Source: CAVOXO01 sp963700425
GTDB lineage: Bacteria > Actinomycetota > Acidimicrobiia > Acidimicrobiales > Microtrichaceae
Length of the DNA: 64,000 nt
Assembly: GCA_963700425.1 (NCBI GenBank)
Contig: CAVOXO010000001.1
Coordinates: 186,001 to 250,000 of the forward strand
Reading direction: 5' to 3'
This document shows positions 1-9,382 of the stretch, one piece after another. Every line of letters starts with the position of its first letter. The stretch's first letter is position 1. A model generated the notes under the pieces. It saw only the letters and a list, made by a program, of their open reading frames with translations. It ran no database searches and was not told the origin of the DNA. Both the position numbers and the translations under genes were made by a program.

Positions 1-234
1 CCAGAACACGATTCGCGCTGAGATCCCCTGCCGGTCGGGCGAACGCTCTGCCACGACGGTCGTCGCCTCGGCCGAATCGGAACCCCCCACGTCGAGGGCG
101 TCGGTCGCGTTCGCCCCCACGACCAGACCCGCCACACTGATCGCGGCGCACGCACCGAGTGCCACACGGATCGTGCGCCGCCATCGACGCGTATCTGACG
201 CCTCGTCAGATTCACGCGTATGCTCGTCGTCCAT
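1..234 (-). CDS. N-terminus of an exported or membrane-anchored protein (cut by window edge)
   Basis: On the minus strand an open frame of 78 codons starts with ATG at 234 and runs off the window with no stop. It has an acidic N-terminus, an RRWRRT basic stretch (residues 17-22), then a hydrophobic segment (about residues 23-41) ending near an A-N-A site, which looks like a signal peptide or membrane anchor, followed by an Asp/Ser/Ala-rich linker. I do not recognise the family because the functional part lies outside. Its ATG overlaps the ATG of the plus-strand gene by two bases, and the palindrome at 193-211 lies inside its codons 8-14, so a start further inside the frame is possible. Confidence 0.5.
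   Translation of the reverse strand, partial: MDDEHTRESDEASDTRRWRRTIRVALGACAAISVAGLVVGANATDALDVGGSDSAEATTVVAERSPDRQGISARIVFW
193..211. promoter_or_regulatory. Palindromic operator, TCTGACG-N3-CGTCAGA type (copy 1)
   Basis: A perfect 19-base inverted repeat, ATCTGACG-CCT-CGTCAGAT, ends 21 bases before the ATG of the HMG-CoA-synthase-like gene at 233. It is one of seven copies in the window. The size and central 3-base spacer fit a dimeric TetR-type repressor; the regulator is not identified. Confidence 0.8.
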
Positions 235-1646
235 GCGAGGCATCATCGGCGCGGGAGCGTATCTGCCCTACTGGCGATTGGAGCGATCGGCGATCGGCGC
301 CTTTCACGGCGGTCGGGGGTCCGGAACCCGCAGTGTCGCCTCCTACGACCAGGACACCACGACGCTGGGCGTCGAGGCCTCGCGGGTGGCGCTCCGCAGC
401 GTCGGGGGCCAGGCATCGGTCGACACGATCTGGTTCTCCACGTCGTCGCCCACCTACCTGGAGAAGACGAACGCCACGATCCTGCACGCCGCCCTCCGTA
501 TGCCCTCCGCCACCTCCGCCTTCGACATGGGCGGCGCCGTGCGATCGGGAGTGGGTGTTCTGACCGCCGCGATGAGGTCGGGTGGAACCGCCGCCCTCGC
601 CGTGACCGCCGATATCCGGGTCGGCCTCCCCAACTCGCCCGACGAGAGCGCCGGAGGTGACGGAGCGGCTGCGTTCGTCGTCGGAGAGGGCGACGGAGTG
701 ATCGCGGAGTATCTCGGCCACGGATCGAACACCGCAGAATTCCTCGACCGCTGGCGGGCGCCCGGTGAGGTACGTACGCGCATCTGGGAGGAACGCTTCA
801 GCCAGATGCGCTACGCCGACGCGGCGGTCGAGGCGGTGGGGGCAGCGCTGGCGGACTGCGGACTCGACGTCGGCGACGTCGATCGGCTGGTCGTCGCATC
901 CCAGAGCGCCCGAGCCGTCGCCGCCGCGATCAAGAAGATCGGCGTCGACCCCGCCGCCCTCGTCTCCGACCGGGCGTCGTCGGTGGGATCGTGTGGGTGC
1001 GCGGAACTGGGCATCGGCCTGGTCGCCGCACTCGAGGATGCGGCCCCCGGACAGGTGATCGTGGGTCTGTCCATGGCTGACGGAGCGGATGCGGTCGTTC
1101 TCAGGACGACCGAGGCCATCGGAGCCTGGACGTCCCCGGTCCCGGTGTCCGAACAGATCGACGGGGGAAACCCGACGCTTCCGTACGCCAAGTTCCTGTC
1201 GTGGCGGGGCATCCTCGAGCTCAATCCTCCGAACCGGCCCGAACCGGCCCGGATGTCGGGTTCCGCCGCCGGCCGCTCGGCGGACTGGAAATACGGCTTC
1301 GTCGCCAGCCGCGACCGCTCCGTCCGGCGCGGTTCACATGCCGCCCGCGCGGGTGAGCTTCGTCGGCGGCGCCGTCGACGAGATGGATCCTCTCCCGATG
1401 TCCGACGCCAAGGGGACCGTGGTGACGTTCACGATCGACCGCCTCGCCTATTCGCCGAGCCCCCCGGTCATCTTCGCGGTCGTCGACTTCGACGAGGGCG
1501 GACGCCTGCCCGTCGAAGTGTGCGACGTGACGCCCGACGACATCGAGGTGGGCTCGCGGGTGTCGATGACGTTCCGTCGACTCAACAGTGCCGACGGGAT
1601 CGCCAACTACTTCTGGAAAGCCCGTCCCCTTCGAGGAGGTCAGTGA
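233..1646 (+). CDS. HMG-CoA-synthase-like (thiolase-fold) protein fused to a DUF35 OB-fold domain, frameshifted
   Basis: The N-terminal two thirds resembles the hydroxymethylglutaryl-CoA synthase branch of the thiolase superfamily, starting with MRGIIGAGAYLPYWRL. The C-terminal part is a DUF35-type OB fold with the motifs GAVHMPPARVSF and FAVVDFDEGGRLPVEV. Such proteins pair with thiolases in actinobacterial lipid and steroid catabolism and serve as partner subunits or acyl-CoA binders. The frame changes at about 1310-1330, exactly at the expected zinc ribbon, so its CxxC cysteines cannot be read. I chose ATG 233 because the sequence from there matches the family's N-terminus. The gene follows the operator at 193-211, and its stop overlaps the thiolase ATG (TGATG). 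The cysteine expected in a catalytic HMG-CoA synthase is not evident, so a non-catalytic role is likely. Confidence 0.75.
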
Positions 1647-2843
1647 TGGGATCGCACGGAATCGCCGATCGGGTCGCCATCGTCGGCATGGGGTGCACGC
1701 CGTTCCGCGAACACTGGGAGGCCGGACTCGACTCGATGATGATCGACGCCTCCACCGACACCTTCGACTCGGCGGGACTCGGCAAGGACGACATCGACGC
1801 GTACTGGTTCGGTACCGCGCAGTCGGCGATGTCGGGCATCCCGCTGGCTGCGGCCCTCAAGCTGGAGGGCAAGCCGGTCGAGCCGCGTGGAGAACTTCTG
1901 TGCCACCGGCTCGGAGGCGCTCCGCCAGGCCTGTTACGCGGTCGCGTCCGGTGCCTATGACACGGCGATGGCCGTCGGCGCCGAGAAGGTCAAGGACTCC
2001 GGATATCAGGGCCTCAACGCCTTTCCGATCCCCAACGACGGCACCAACCGGACTCTCACCGCCGCAGCGATGTTCTCCCTGGTCCTTCCCGCCTACTCGG
2101 AGCGCTACGGAGTCGACCCCGACGAGCTCCGCCGAACCGTCGCCCGGATCGCCTCCAAGAACCACTACAACGGGGCCCGCAACCCCCGAGCCCAGTTCCG
2201 CAGGGAGATGGACGTCGATGCCATCTGCAACATGGCGGCCGTGGCCGGGAAGCTCTCGATCATGGACTGCGCGGGCGTCGCCGACGGGTCGGCCGCCGCC
2301 ATCGTCTGTCGTGCCGAGGACGCCCACCGCTACACCGACCGCCCCCTCTACGTGAAGGCACTGTCGTTCGTCGCCGGCAACGGTTCGGGTCTCCTCGACC
2401 CCGACTACGACTACACGACCTTTCGCGAGTGCGCGGCGGCCGCCGACGACGCGTACGCGCAGGCGGGCATCACCGATCCCCGGTCGCAGCTGGCCATGGC
2501 CGAGGTCCACGACTGCTTCACCCCGACCGAGCTGGTGCTCATGGAGGACCTGGGTTTCTCCGAGCGGGGCGAGGCCCACGACGACGTCAACGCCGGCGTG
2601 TTCGACCTGGGCGGCGATCTGCCGGTCAACCCCGACGGCGGGCTCAAGAGCTTCGGCCACCCGGTGGGGGCCTCGGGACTCCGGATGATCTTCGAGGCGT
2701 GGCTGCAGCTCCGTGGCGAAGCCCCCGAGGATCGCCGTATCTCGACGGCGGATCGCGGCCTCGCCCTCACCCACAATCTGGGTGGCTATCCCGGAGAGAT
2801 GGTGAGCTTCGTCGGTATCTTCGGAAACCGGCTCGGCGACTGA
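1646..2843 (+). CDS. Thiolase (acetyl-CoA acetyltransferase / SCP2-type lipid-transfer thiolase), frameshifted
   Basis: Catalyses thiolytic or retro-aldol cleavage of a beta-ketoacyl- or hydroxyacyl-CoA. The active-site cysteine block NFCATGSEALRQ lies about 85 residues in, and the C-terminal catalytic motif GHPVGASGLR is present, as in the SCP-x/Ltp class. A single-base frame change at about 1875-1885 splits it between KLEGKPV and VENFCATG. Total length of about 398 residues is normal for the family. GAGGAGGT at 1633-1640 serves the ATG at 1646, and the TGATG overlap with the upstream OB-fold protein indicates coupled translation. The pairing with a DUF35 protein resembles the Ltp2-ChsH2 arrangement of sterol side-chain cleavage; the actual substrate is inference. 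Confidence 0.8.
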
Positions 2844-2878
2844 CCGTCGCCGCCGGGACGGCCACGGGCGGCCCGGCG

Positions 2879-3866
2879 CTATGACTCGACGAGCGTCCTC
2901 AACGCATCGAGCTGTTCCTCGGTCCCCACCGCGATGATCACCTCACCGGCCCGCAGGCGCGGTGTCGGGCCGCGGGTTCGCCCGGAATTCCCCGCCGTCG
3001 TCGCGGATGGCCAGAACGAGCGCCCCGGTCTCGTCTCGGATGTGGGCGTCGGCGAGGCTGGTCCCCGCCAGCATCGAACCCTCGGAGATCATGGCCTCGG
3101 CCAGACGGAACTCCAGGCTGCCGTCGTGCATCACGACGTCGAGGAACTCCGCGACGTTCGGCTGTTGGACGAATGCGGCCATCCGGGCCCCACCGATCTG
3201 TTGAGGGTTGACCACACGGTCGGCACCTCCCCTGAGGAACTTCTGTTCGTTCACCTCGGCCCGGGCCCGGGCGACGATGAAGAGGTCGGGTTGCAGTGCC
3301 CGGGCGGAGATGGTGATGAACAGGTTCGCCGAGTCCTGGTCGACCGCCGCCACCAGGGCACGCGCCCGCTCGATCCCCGCGGCTCGGAGCGAGGTGTCAT
3401 CGGTGGCGTCACCCTTGACGAACAGGTGGGGGCACTCCTTGAGCCGATCGGCATCGTTGTCGATGACGACGACCGTCGCACCGTCACCGGTCGCGTACCG
3501 GCCGATGGTCCGACCCACCCGGCCCCACCCCGTGATGATCGTGTGCCCCGACAGGTTCCGAATGTCGCGTTCCATGCGTCTCCTTCCGACGACTTCGAGC
3601 AGTTGGCCCTCGACGAGGTGCTCGACCAGCACACCGAGGGTGTAGAGGGCGGTGCCCACCCCGCCGAGCATCAGCAGCGTGGTGAAGACCTTCTCGGGTG
3701 CCCCGAACGGTTCGACCTCCTCGAAACCGACGGTGGTCACGGTCATGACCGACTGGTACACCCCGTCGAGAACCGTGAAGCCGAGCACCACGTAGCCGAC
3801 CGTGCCGACGGCCACGATGGTCACGAGCGCTGCGACGGCGATGCGCAGGCGACCCCACGATCTCAT
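2879..3866 (-). CDS. Two-helix potassium channel with TrkA-N/TrkA-C (RCK) domain
   Basis: Membrane K+ channel subunit gated by a cytoplasmic nucleotide-binding RCK domain. It has a first membrane helix (about residues 8-28), a pore loop with selectivity filter TVGFEEV, a second helix (about 58-85), then a Rossmann-type TrkA-N domain (GWGRVGRTIGRY, then VVVIDND) and a TrkA-C domain. The uninterrupted frame stops at 2943, but reading past one missing base near 2950 gives the normal RCK-C ending AGEVIIAVGTEEQLDAL with stop TAG at 2879, so I extend the gene there. It converges with the thiolase, with 35 bases between their stops. Confidence 0.85.
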
Positions 3867-3902
3867 GCGCTGGACCCTACTGGCCGAGGGGCGACACCCC
3901 GA

Positions 3903-5078
3903 TCAGTTGGCGCGGGGAACCGTCTTCACCTCGAGGATTCCCCGCGACGGCGACACGAGGATGGCGACGAACCCCCCGCCCTGGGTGAGGTCCTCGCCGT
4001 TGACCCCACCGAAATAGGGCGCGACGTATTCCCGAACGGATCGTCCGCCGACGGCGTAGGTCGCCGACGAGGCGACGTGGTTGTGCCCGGCCAACAGGAG
4101 AGCATCGTCGTGTTCGGCGATCAGCTGCAGGAGTCGGTCCTTCTTCTGGCCGATCGAGGTGCTCGATGCTCCGAAGTCGCTCCACCATGAATCGCCGGTG
4201 GAGAGCGGGTAGTGCTCCATGAACAGGATCGGCGTGTCGGGGTCCGACGTGATGAGATTCTCCATGCGTTCGATCTGGTTCTCGGCGGACACGAAGATCT
4301 GGCAGCCCGCTCCTCCTGCGAGGACGTTGCACGACAGCGGCCAGCCCTCGGGGTAGTAGTAGGAGGGTTGGTAGAGGAACGTGTTGAAGTTCACCAACTC
4401 GATGCCCCGGTAGTCCGCATGGAACGTCACGGGTCCGAAGGTGGACGTCGGCGACACCTCGCGGTAGCTGAAGCCCCCCTGGAGGGCGGTTCGGCGGTAG
4501 GTCTCCCGGGTGAAGGCGGTTGCGTTCTCGTTCGAGAGGTGGCCGGCGACGGAGTATCCCGGACTGCCGTCACCGAACGTGGGGGGTTCCCAGTCATGGT
4601 TGCCGAACCCGGCGATGAACCCGATGCCGGCGTCGTAGAGGGGCTGCCAGATTCCCAGGTCGTTGGCGATCGAGGTGGAGCGATCGGCGCTGATGTCGCC
4701 GCCCAACATGACGAGATCGGGGGAGATCGGATGGGTGGCGCCGTCTCCGTAGTCGAAGAACAGGTTCCCGCTGTTGCGCAGAGCGACCAGATTCTGGACG
4801 TATGCAGCGAGCTCGGCGTTGGTGTTGCCCCGCATCCGGGGCTCGGAGTCGCCGATGAAGATCAGCGTGACCGCATCGTCTCCCGTGGGAGTCGTGGTCG
4901 TCGGTGCGGTGGTCGTCGTCGTCGAGCCACCACCCCCACCCGCCGGAGCCGGGGCGCAGGCCATCACGGTCAGCGCAAGGGCACAGACGAACGCCCACCA
5001 TCGTTGTGCGGTCGGCCCGGTGGACCGTCGCGGACCCGTCCCGGCCGCCGCCGCCGCCGTCGGCTCGATCGATGCCAT
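3903..5078 (-). CDS. Secreted lipoprotein metallophosphoesterase (calcineurin-like)
   Basis: 391 residues. An N-terminal hydrophobic segment ends in a lipobox-like VMAC (cysteine at about residue 41), followed by a Gly/Thr-rich linker with TTTTTAPTTTT. The catalytic domain has the metallophosphoesterase signatures IFIGDSEPR, MLGGDIS, GNHDWE and GHNH, which bind two metal ions. It therefore probably hydrolyses phosphate mono- or diesters outside the membrane; the substrate is unknown. It lies 36 bases upstream of the potassium channel gene on the same strand, so the two may be co-transcribed. No sequence outside the core domain suggests a specific substrate. Confidence 0.8.
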   Translation of the reverse strand: MASIEPTAAAAAGTGPRRSTGPTAQRWWAFVCALALTVMACAPAPAGGGGGSTTTTTAPTTTTPTGDDAVTLIFIGDSEPRMRGNTNAELAAYVQNLVALRNSGNLFFDYGDGATHPISPDLVMLGGDISADRSTSIANDLGIWQPLYDAGIGFIAGFGNHDWEPPTFGDGSPGYSVAGHLSNENATAFTRETYRRTALQGGFSYREVSPTSTFGPVTFHADYRGIELVNFNTFLYQPSYYYPEGWPLSCNVLAGGAGCQIFVSAENQIERMENLITSDPDTPILFMEHYPLSTGDSWWSDFGASSTSIGQKKDRLLQLIAEHDDALLLAGHNHVASSATYAVGGRSVREYVAPYFGGVNGEDLTQGGGFVAILVSPSRGILEVKTVPRAN

Positions 5079-5138
5079 CCCGCCAAGGTAGCGGGATCCT
5101 GCGTGGCGCCCTTGGTCGACCCAGGTCCGCTCGGTAGT

Positions 5139-5157
5139 ATCTGACGACCCGTCAGAT
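5139..5157. promoter_or_regulatory. Palindromic operator with overlapping -10-like element (copy 2)
   Basis: Perfect inverted repeat ATCTGACG-ACC-CGTCAGAT. TAGTAT at 5135-5140 overlaps its left arm and looks like an actinobacterial -10 box (TANNNT). The repeat ends 15 bases before the preferred GTG start at 5173, so a bound dimer would cover the transcription start. Confidence 0.85.
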
Positions 5158-5172
5158 TTCGTGGAGCGCCTC

Positions 5173-6393
5173 GTGGATTTCGATTTCTCGCCCGAACAGC
5201 AGGACTACGCCGTCGAGGTGAAGAAGTTCTGTGACGAGAACGACGACATCGACATCTTCGATGTCACGCGGGAGAACATGGCCCAGATCGTCGACACGCC
5301 CGAGCGACGCGCCTTCATGAAGAAGCTGGGCCGCAAAGGTTGGCTCGGAATGACCTGGCCGAAGGAATACGGAGGCTCCGAGGGCGAAGGGGTCTACGAG
5401 TACATCCTCAACGAGGAGCTGGCCGGCCGCGGCGGCCCTCAGATCGGCAAGGGGGTGGGGATCATCGGCAAGACGATCATCGCCCACGGGTCGGACTTCC
5501 TGAAGGAGAAGTTCCTCCCGATGATCCTCGAGAACGAGGTCGAGTTCGCCGTCGGCTATTCCGAACCCAACGCCGGTTCCGACGCCGCCTCGATGAGAAC
5601 CAAGGGCGTCCGCCACACCGCCGACGACGGTCGAACCGGCTGGTTGGTGAACGGGCAGAAGACCTGGACCACCTCTGCCCACTTCGCGGAGTGGTACTGG
5701 TGCGGGGTGCGGACCGATCCCGACAACAAGCACCTCGGCATCTCGCTGATGCTGATCCCGATGGACGACCCCGGAGTCTCCATCAACGGCATCTGGACCA
5801 TGGGTGACGAGCGCACCAACGAGGTGTGGCTCGACAACGTCTTCGTGCCCGACGAGTACGTCGTCGGTGAGGTCAATCACGGGTTCCGGTACATCTCCCA
5901 GGCGCTCGACCTCGAGCGGTTCACGATGTTCACCTACAGCCCCATCCGCCAGCGGCTCGAGGTGCTGACCGATTACGTCCGGGAGACCACCCGCGACGGC
6001 GAGCCGCTCCGCGACGACGCGATCGTGCGGAGCCGAATGGCGAACCTCCACACCGAGGCCGAGGTCGCCCGCGTGATGGGCCTCAAGTTCGTGGCCGAAG
6101 CGGTCAAGGTCGAACACGCCGCCAAGGCCGGCAAGGACTTCCAACCGCCGACGGTGCCCGCGTCGGAGTACAAGCTGTTCGCGACCGAGCTGTCCAAGCG
6201 CCTGGCCAGTGCTGCCATGGACATCGGTGGCCCGGGTTCGCAGATGCGGGTGAAGACGCCCGACGCCCCGATGGAGGGACGTTCGGAATCGACCTACCGC
6301 TACACCGTCATCGACACCATCGGTGGTGGCGCCTCGGAGATCCAGAAGAACATCATCGCCCGCCGCGGCCTCGGGCTCCCGAAGAACTTCTGA
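5173..6393 (+). CDS. Acyl-CoA dehydrogenase (FadE-type)
   Basis: FAD enzyme introducing an alpha-beta double bond into an acyl-CoA. All three domains are present: helical N-terminal DFDFSPEQQ start, the beta domain with VGYSEPNAGSDAASM and VNGQKTWTT, and the C-terminal helical domain ending GGGASEIQKNIIARR, the nucleotide-contact region. Length of 406 residues is typical. I start at GTG 5173, not the in-frame GTG at 5161, because GGAG at 5163-5166 is a well-placed ribosome site and the family starts at this residue. The gene follows operator copy 2 directly and stands alone, with a minus-strand gene downstream. The chain-length or steroid preference cannot be told from sequence. Confidence 0.9.
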   Translation: MDFDFSPEQQDYAVEVKKFCDENDDIDIFDVTRENMAQIVDTPERRAFMKKLGRKGWLGMTWPKEYGGSEGEGVYEYILNEELAGRGGPQIGKGVGIIGKTIIAHGSDFLKEKFLPMILENEVEFAVGYSEPNAGSDAASMRTKGVRHTADDGRTGWLVNGQKTWTTSAHFAEWYWCGVRTDPDNKHLGISLMLIPMDDPGVSINGIWTMGDERTNEVWLDNVFVPDEYVVGEVNHGFRYISQALDLERFTMFTYSPIRQRLEVLTDYVRETTRDGEPLRDDAIVRSRMANLHTEAEVARVMGLKFVAEAVKVEHAAKAGKDFQPPTVPASEYKLFATELSKRLASAAMDIGGPGSQMRVKTPDAPMEGRSESTYRYTVIDTIGGGASEIQKNIIARRGLGLPKNF

Positions 6394-6528
6394 GCTCGAC
6401 CCGCGCCGGCCGCTGGAGCGGCTCGCCGGCACGACCGCGTGCCACGGGTTCCCATCCGTCGCGGAATGGCCCGGATACCGGCACGTTTCGCGACACATGA
6501 CGCAACTGGCCGGGGACACCCGCCGCCG

Positions 6529-7363
6529 TCATGGGCGGGAACCGAGAAGCTTCCGGAGCCTTCGCTCCAGCACATCGGGATCCGAGGTCAGCTGCCGCCA
6601 GGTGACCCGCATGGTGGACCAACCGGGCACCAGCAGCTTCTGATCGCGTAGCGAATCCGATGCTCGATCGGTCAACTGGCTGTGACCGCGACGCCCATCG
6701 AGTTCGACGACGAGTCCCGCCGCCGGGAAGGCCCCGTCGCATCTCGCCACGACCTGCCCGGCGTCGCTGACCAGGAACCGGGTGTGGGGTATCTCGAGGC
6801 CCCGCACTGCGCAGAACTGCACGAATCGTCGTTCGAACGTCGACTCGGTGACGACGCTGTCCCGAACCTCGCTCTGCCAACAACCGCGTGAGGCGGACGA
6901 TCCCGCGACGACGCAGACCTCGGTGCCGATCGGGGCACTCCGCAAGGTCGCGATGGTCGATGAGCCGTCGATCGAGGGCGTCGTCGACGATTCGGGCGTG
7001 ACGGCTGTAGCCGACCGCGGAACCGACGTCGAGCAGGGTCCGGGCCAGGCCCGTCGCGGGGACCGGCCCGATCCACACCCGATCCACGAGCTGCGCGTCG
7101 CCCATGGCGTGGACGCGACCGAGATCGGATCGGGTCGATCGGCCGCGTGCCACGGTGACCTCGAACGTGGAGCAACCGGGCAGGGGCGAGAGTCCGTGCA
7201 GGCACGCCGCACTCAGGTGCGACGCGACCCCGTTCTTCGACAGGCACAGGGCGAGGATCCCTCTCTCCCAACTCGGCGGGGACCCGGCCAGGGCGACGAT
7301 GCCTCGGTCGAGCTGAACCCACCGACCCGATCGGACCCGGCGTCGCATCGCAGATCGGCTCAT
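6529..7363 (-). CDS. AbiEi-type winged-helix/DUF559 (VSR-like endonuclease fold) protein, frameshifted
   Basis: The N-terminal part (MSRSAMRRRVRSGRW) matches the helix-turn-helix region of AbiEi-type transcriptional regulators. The C-terminal part (TRFLVSDAGQVVARCDGAFP, then VVELDGRRGHSQL and RLRKLLGS) matches DUF559, a fold related to very-short-patch-repair endonucleases. Actinobacteria carry many such stand-alone proteins of unknown role. The frame changes near 6880. Upstream of ATG 7363 the same frame still codes a sensible helix (DRVSRIASAHLGLVTLAL) without a usable start, and removing one T near 7437 would join it to a GTG, so the true start may be near 7445. Confidence 0.6.
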
Positions 7364-7647
7364 CCCGGCACCGTCGGCCAGAGCGAGGGTGACGAGCCCC
7401 AGGTGCGCGGACGCGATTCGAGAGACTCGGTCGTCAACGCGTCACGCTGACTCCGGTGGAGCTTCCTCCATCGCTGACCCTCCAGGATCGAAGCCTGAGG
7501 GGAAGTCCGTGATGACGGTATCCGATGCGTGCGTCGAGTGTCGCCGGACAGCGGCGCCGCGGGCCACGCGTGTGTCCTCGATCAGGACCCGGGGCCGTCC
7601 GGTGCGACCGCTACCCTCTGACGGTTCGCCGATCCGGAGGTGCCGAC

Positions 7648-8814
7648 GTGACCACAGCTGCTCTCGAGGGTGTGGTGGTGTTGGATCTCGCTTCGGTGGG
7701 ACCGGGGGCCCGAGCCAGCCGCATCCTGGCCGACTACGGCGCTTCGGTCACGAAGGTGGGCGCGGTCCCACGGGCCGGGGCCGTTCAGATCATTCCCCCG
7801 TACTACGCCTATTCGGGAAACCGCGGGATGACGAAGGCGCTCTTCGACCTGAAGTCCGACTCGGGCCGAGATGCCTTCCTGCGTATGGCCGATCGGGCCG
7901 ACGTGATCATCGAGAGCTTCCGACCGGGCGTCGTCGACCGGCTCGGTATCGGTCCGTCGGTCGTCGCCGACCGGAATCCCCGCCTCGTGTACTGCTCCAC
8001 GAGCGGTTTCGGCCAGACGGGCCCCCGCAGTCAGTGGGCGGGCCACGACGTGAACTATCTGGCCACCTCGGGATATCTCGACTGCTCCGGCCGCCGCGCC
8101 GATGGCCGACCCGCACTTCCGGGCGCCACGGTGGCGGACATCGCCGCAGGCGGAATGCAGGCGGCGATGGCCGTCATGGCCGCGCTGTTGGGTCGCGAGC
8201 GGACGGGTCGGGGTGAACACCTCGACGTCTCGATCGCGGACGGAGCGTTCGCCATGATGTCGTTGTACGTCGACGAGTACCTGGCCACCGGTACCGAACC
8301 GGGCCCCGGCCACTACATCCTCACCGGGAGATTCGCCTGCTACGACGTCTACGCGTGCTCGGACGGCCGTCACATCTCGGTCGGAGCGATCGAGCCGGCG
8401 TTCTGGTCGAACCTCTGCCGCCTGCTCGACCTCGAGGAGCACACTGCGCACCAACTCGACGACGATCGTCAGGACGAGGTCCGCGCCGCCCTGGCCGCCC
8501 GATTCGCCACCCGGACCCGTGACGAGTGGGTGGATCTCCTCGGACCCGAGAACACGTGCGTGGCGCCCGTCAACACCGTCGCCGAAGCGGTCGAGGACGA
8601 CCACTATGTGGCCCGGTCGCTCGTCGTCGATGCGCTGAGCGAGACCGACGGGCCGTTCCGTCAGAGTGCTCCGGTGTGGGCGGGAACGACACCGCCCGAT
8701 CCTCCCTACCGGGTGGCCGACGGCGCCCGCACCGACACGGCCGAGCTGCTCGCCGCCATCGGGATGACCGGAGCGGAGATCGACCGGCTGGTGGCGGAGG
8801 GGGCGGTGGCGTGA
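7648..8814 (+). CDS. Class III CoA-transferase (CaiB/BaiF family)
   Basis: Transfers CoA between acids, or racemises alpha-methylacyl-CoA, in the CaiB/BaiF/AMACR fold. Visible hallmarks are VVVLDLASVGPGARASRILADYGA at the N-terminus, LKSDSGRDAFLRMADRADV, ESFRPGVVDRLGI, YCSTSGFGQTGPRS and the interlocking-loop region GRGEHLDVSIADG. 388 residues, normal length. GTG 7648 is chosen because GGAGG at 7636-7640 precedes it by 7 bases; the longer frame upstream has no family match. A degraded half copy of the operator (CTCTGACG at 7616-7623) lies 24 bases upstream. It stops 43 bases before the MaoC pair, with operator copy 3 between. Confidence 0.88.
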   Translation: MTTAALEGVVVLDLASVGPGARASRILADYGASVTKVGAVPRAGAVQIIPPYYAYSGNRGMTKALFDLKSDSGRDAFLRMADRADVIIESFRPGVVDRLGIGPSVVADRNPRLVYCSTSGFGQTGPRSQWAGHDVNYLATSGYLDCSGRRADGRPALPGATVADIAAGGMQAAMAVMAALLGRERTGRGEHLDVSIADGAFAMMSLYVDEYLATGTEPGPGHYILTGRFACYDVYACSDGRHISVGAIEPAFWSNLCRLLDLEEHTAHQLDDDRQDEVRAALAARFATRTRDEWVDLLGPENTCVAPVNTVAEAVEDDHYVARSLVVDALSETDGPFRQSAPVWAGTTPPDPPYRVADGARTDTAELLAAIGMTGAEIDRLVAEGAVA

Positions 8815-8819
8815 GCGGC

Positions 8820-8838
8820 ATCTGACGCCCCGTCAGGC
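8820..8838. promoter_or_regulatory. Palindromic operator (copy 3)
   Basis: ATCTGACG-CCC-CGTCAGGC keeps the core CTGACG/CGTCAG arms, with the outer two bases of the right arm diverged. It lies between the CoA-transferase stop and the GTG of the first MaoC gene, 19 bases before that start, so the MaoC pair probably has its own promoter. Confidence 0.75.
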
Positions 8839-8857
8839 TCGCCCTACACTCGCCGTC

Positions 8858-9382
8858 GTGACCGACGAGAACGACGACCTGCCCGACGCGGTGGCCGCCA
8901 TGATCGGTGTCCCGCTCCACGAGGAGACCGCGTCGTTCGATGTCGAGCGGGGGTACACGTTCAACACGTGCGCTGCGACCATGAACGCCAACCCGCTCCT
9001 GTGGGACGAGTCGGTCGCCGACGAACTGTGCGGTGGGCCGATCGCGGCGCCCACCACGCTGTCGCTGTGGATGCGCCCCCACTACTGGGAACCCGGCGCG
9101 GAGGGCGAACAGGTGGCCCTCAAGGTCCACTTCGACCTCAAGGAGATCTTCGACCTGCCCGAAGCGGTGATGACCGACAACACCATCACGTTCCACGAGC
9201 CGGTCCGGCCGGGCGACCGCATCTCCCACCGACAGGTGCTTCGTTCGGTGAGCGGACCGAAGACGACGAAGTTGGGCACGGGGCGCTTCTGGGTGATCGA
9301 CGTCGAGTTCCTCAACCAGCACGCCGAGATCGTCGGGGTGGAGACCTACACCGGCTTCGGCTACCGGAGATCCGAATCATGA
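8858..9382 (+). CDS. MaoC-like hydratase subunit (hot-dog fold, non-catalytic N-half type)
   Basis: 174 residues with a hot-dog fold of the FAS1/MaoC N-terminal type (NPLLWDESVADELCGGPIA, then YWEPGAEGEQ and EPVRPGDRISHRQVL). No Asp-His catalytic dyad of an R-specific enoyl-CoA hydratase is visible. It overlaps the next gene by the ATGA at 9379-9382, and that second MaoC protein does carry the dyad. Two adjacent genes, one with and one without the dyad, match heteromeric hydratases such as ChsH1-ChsH2 of sterol side-chain degradation. The start is the GTG at 8858, immediately downstream of operator copy 3. Confidence 0.8.
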   Translation: MTDENDDLPDAVAAMIGVPLHEETASFDVERGYTFNTCAATMNANPLLWDESVADELCGGPIAAPTTLSLWMRPHYWEPGAEGEQVALKVHFDLKEIFDLPEAVMTDNTITFHEPVRPGDRISHRQVLRSVSGPKTTKLGTGRFWVIDVEFLNQHAEIVGVETYTGFGYRRSES

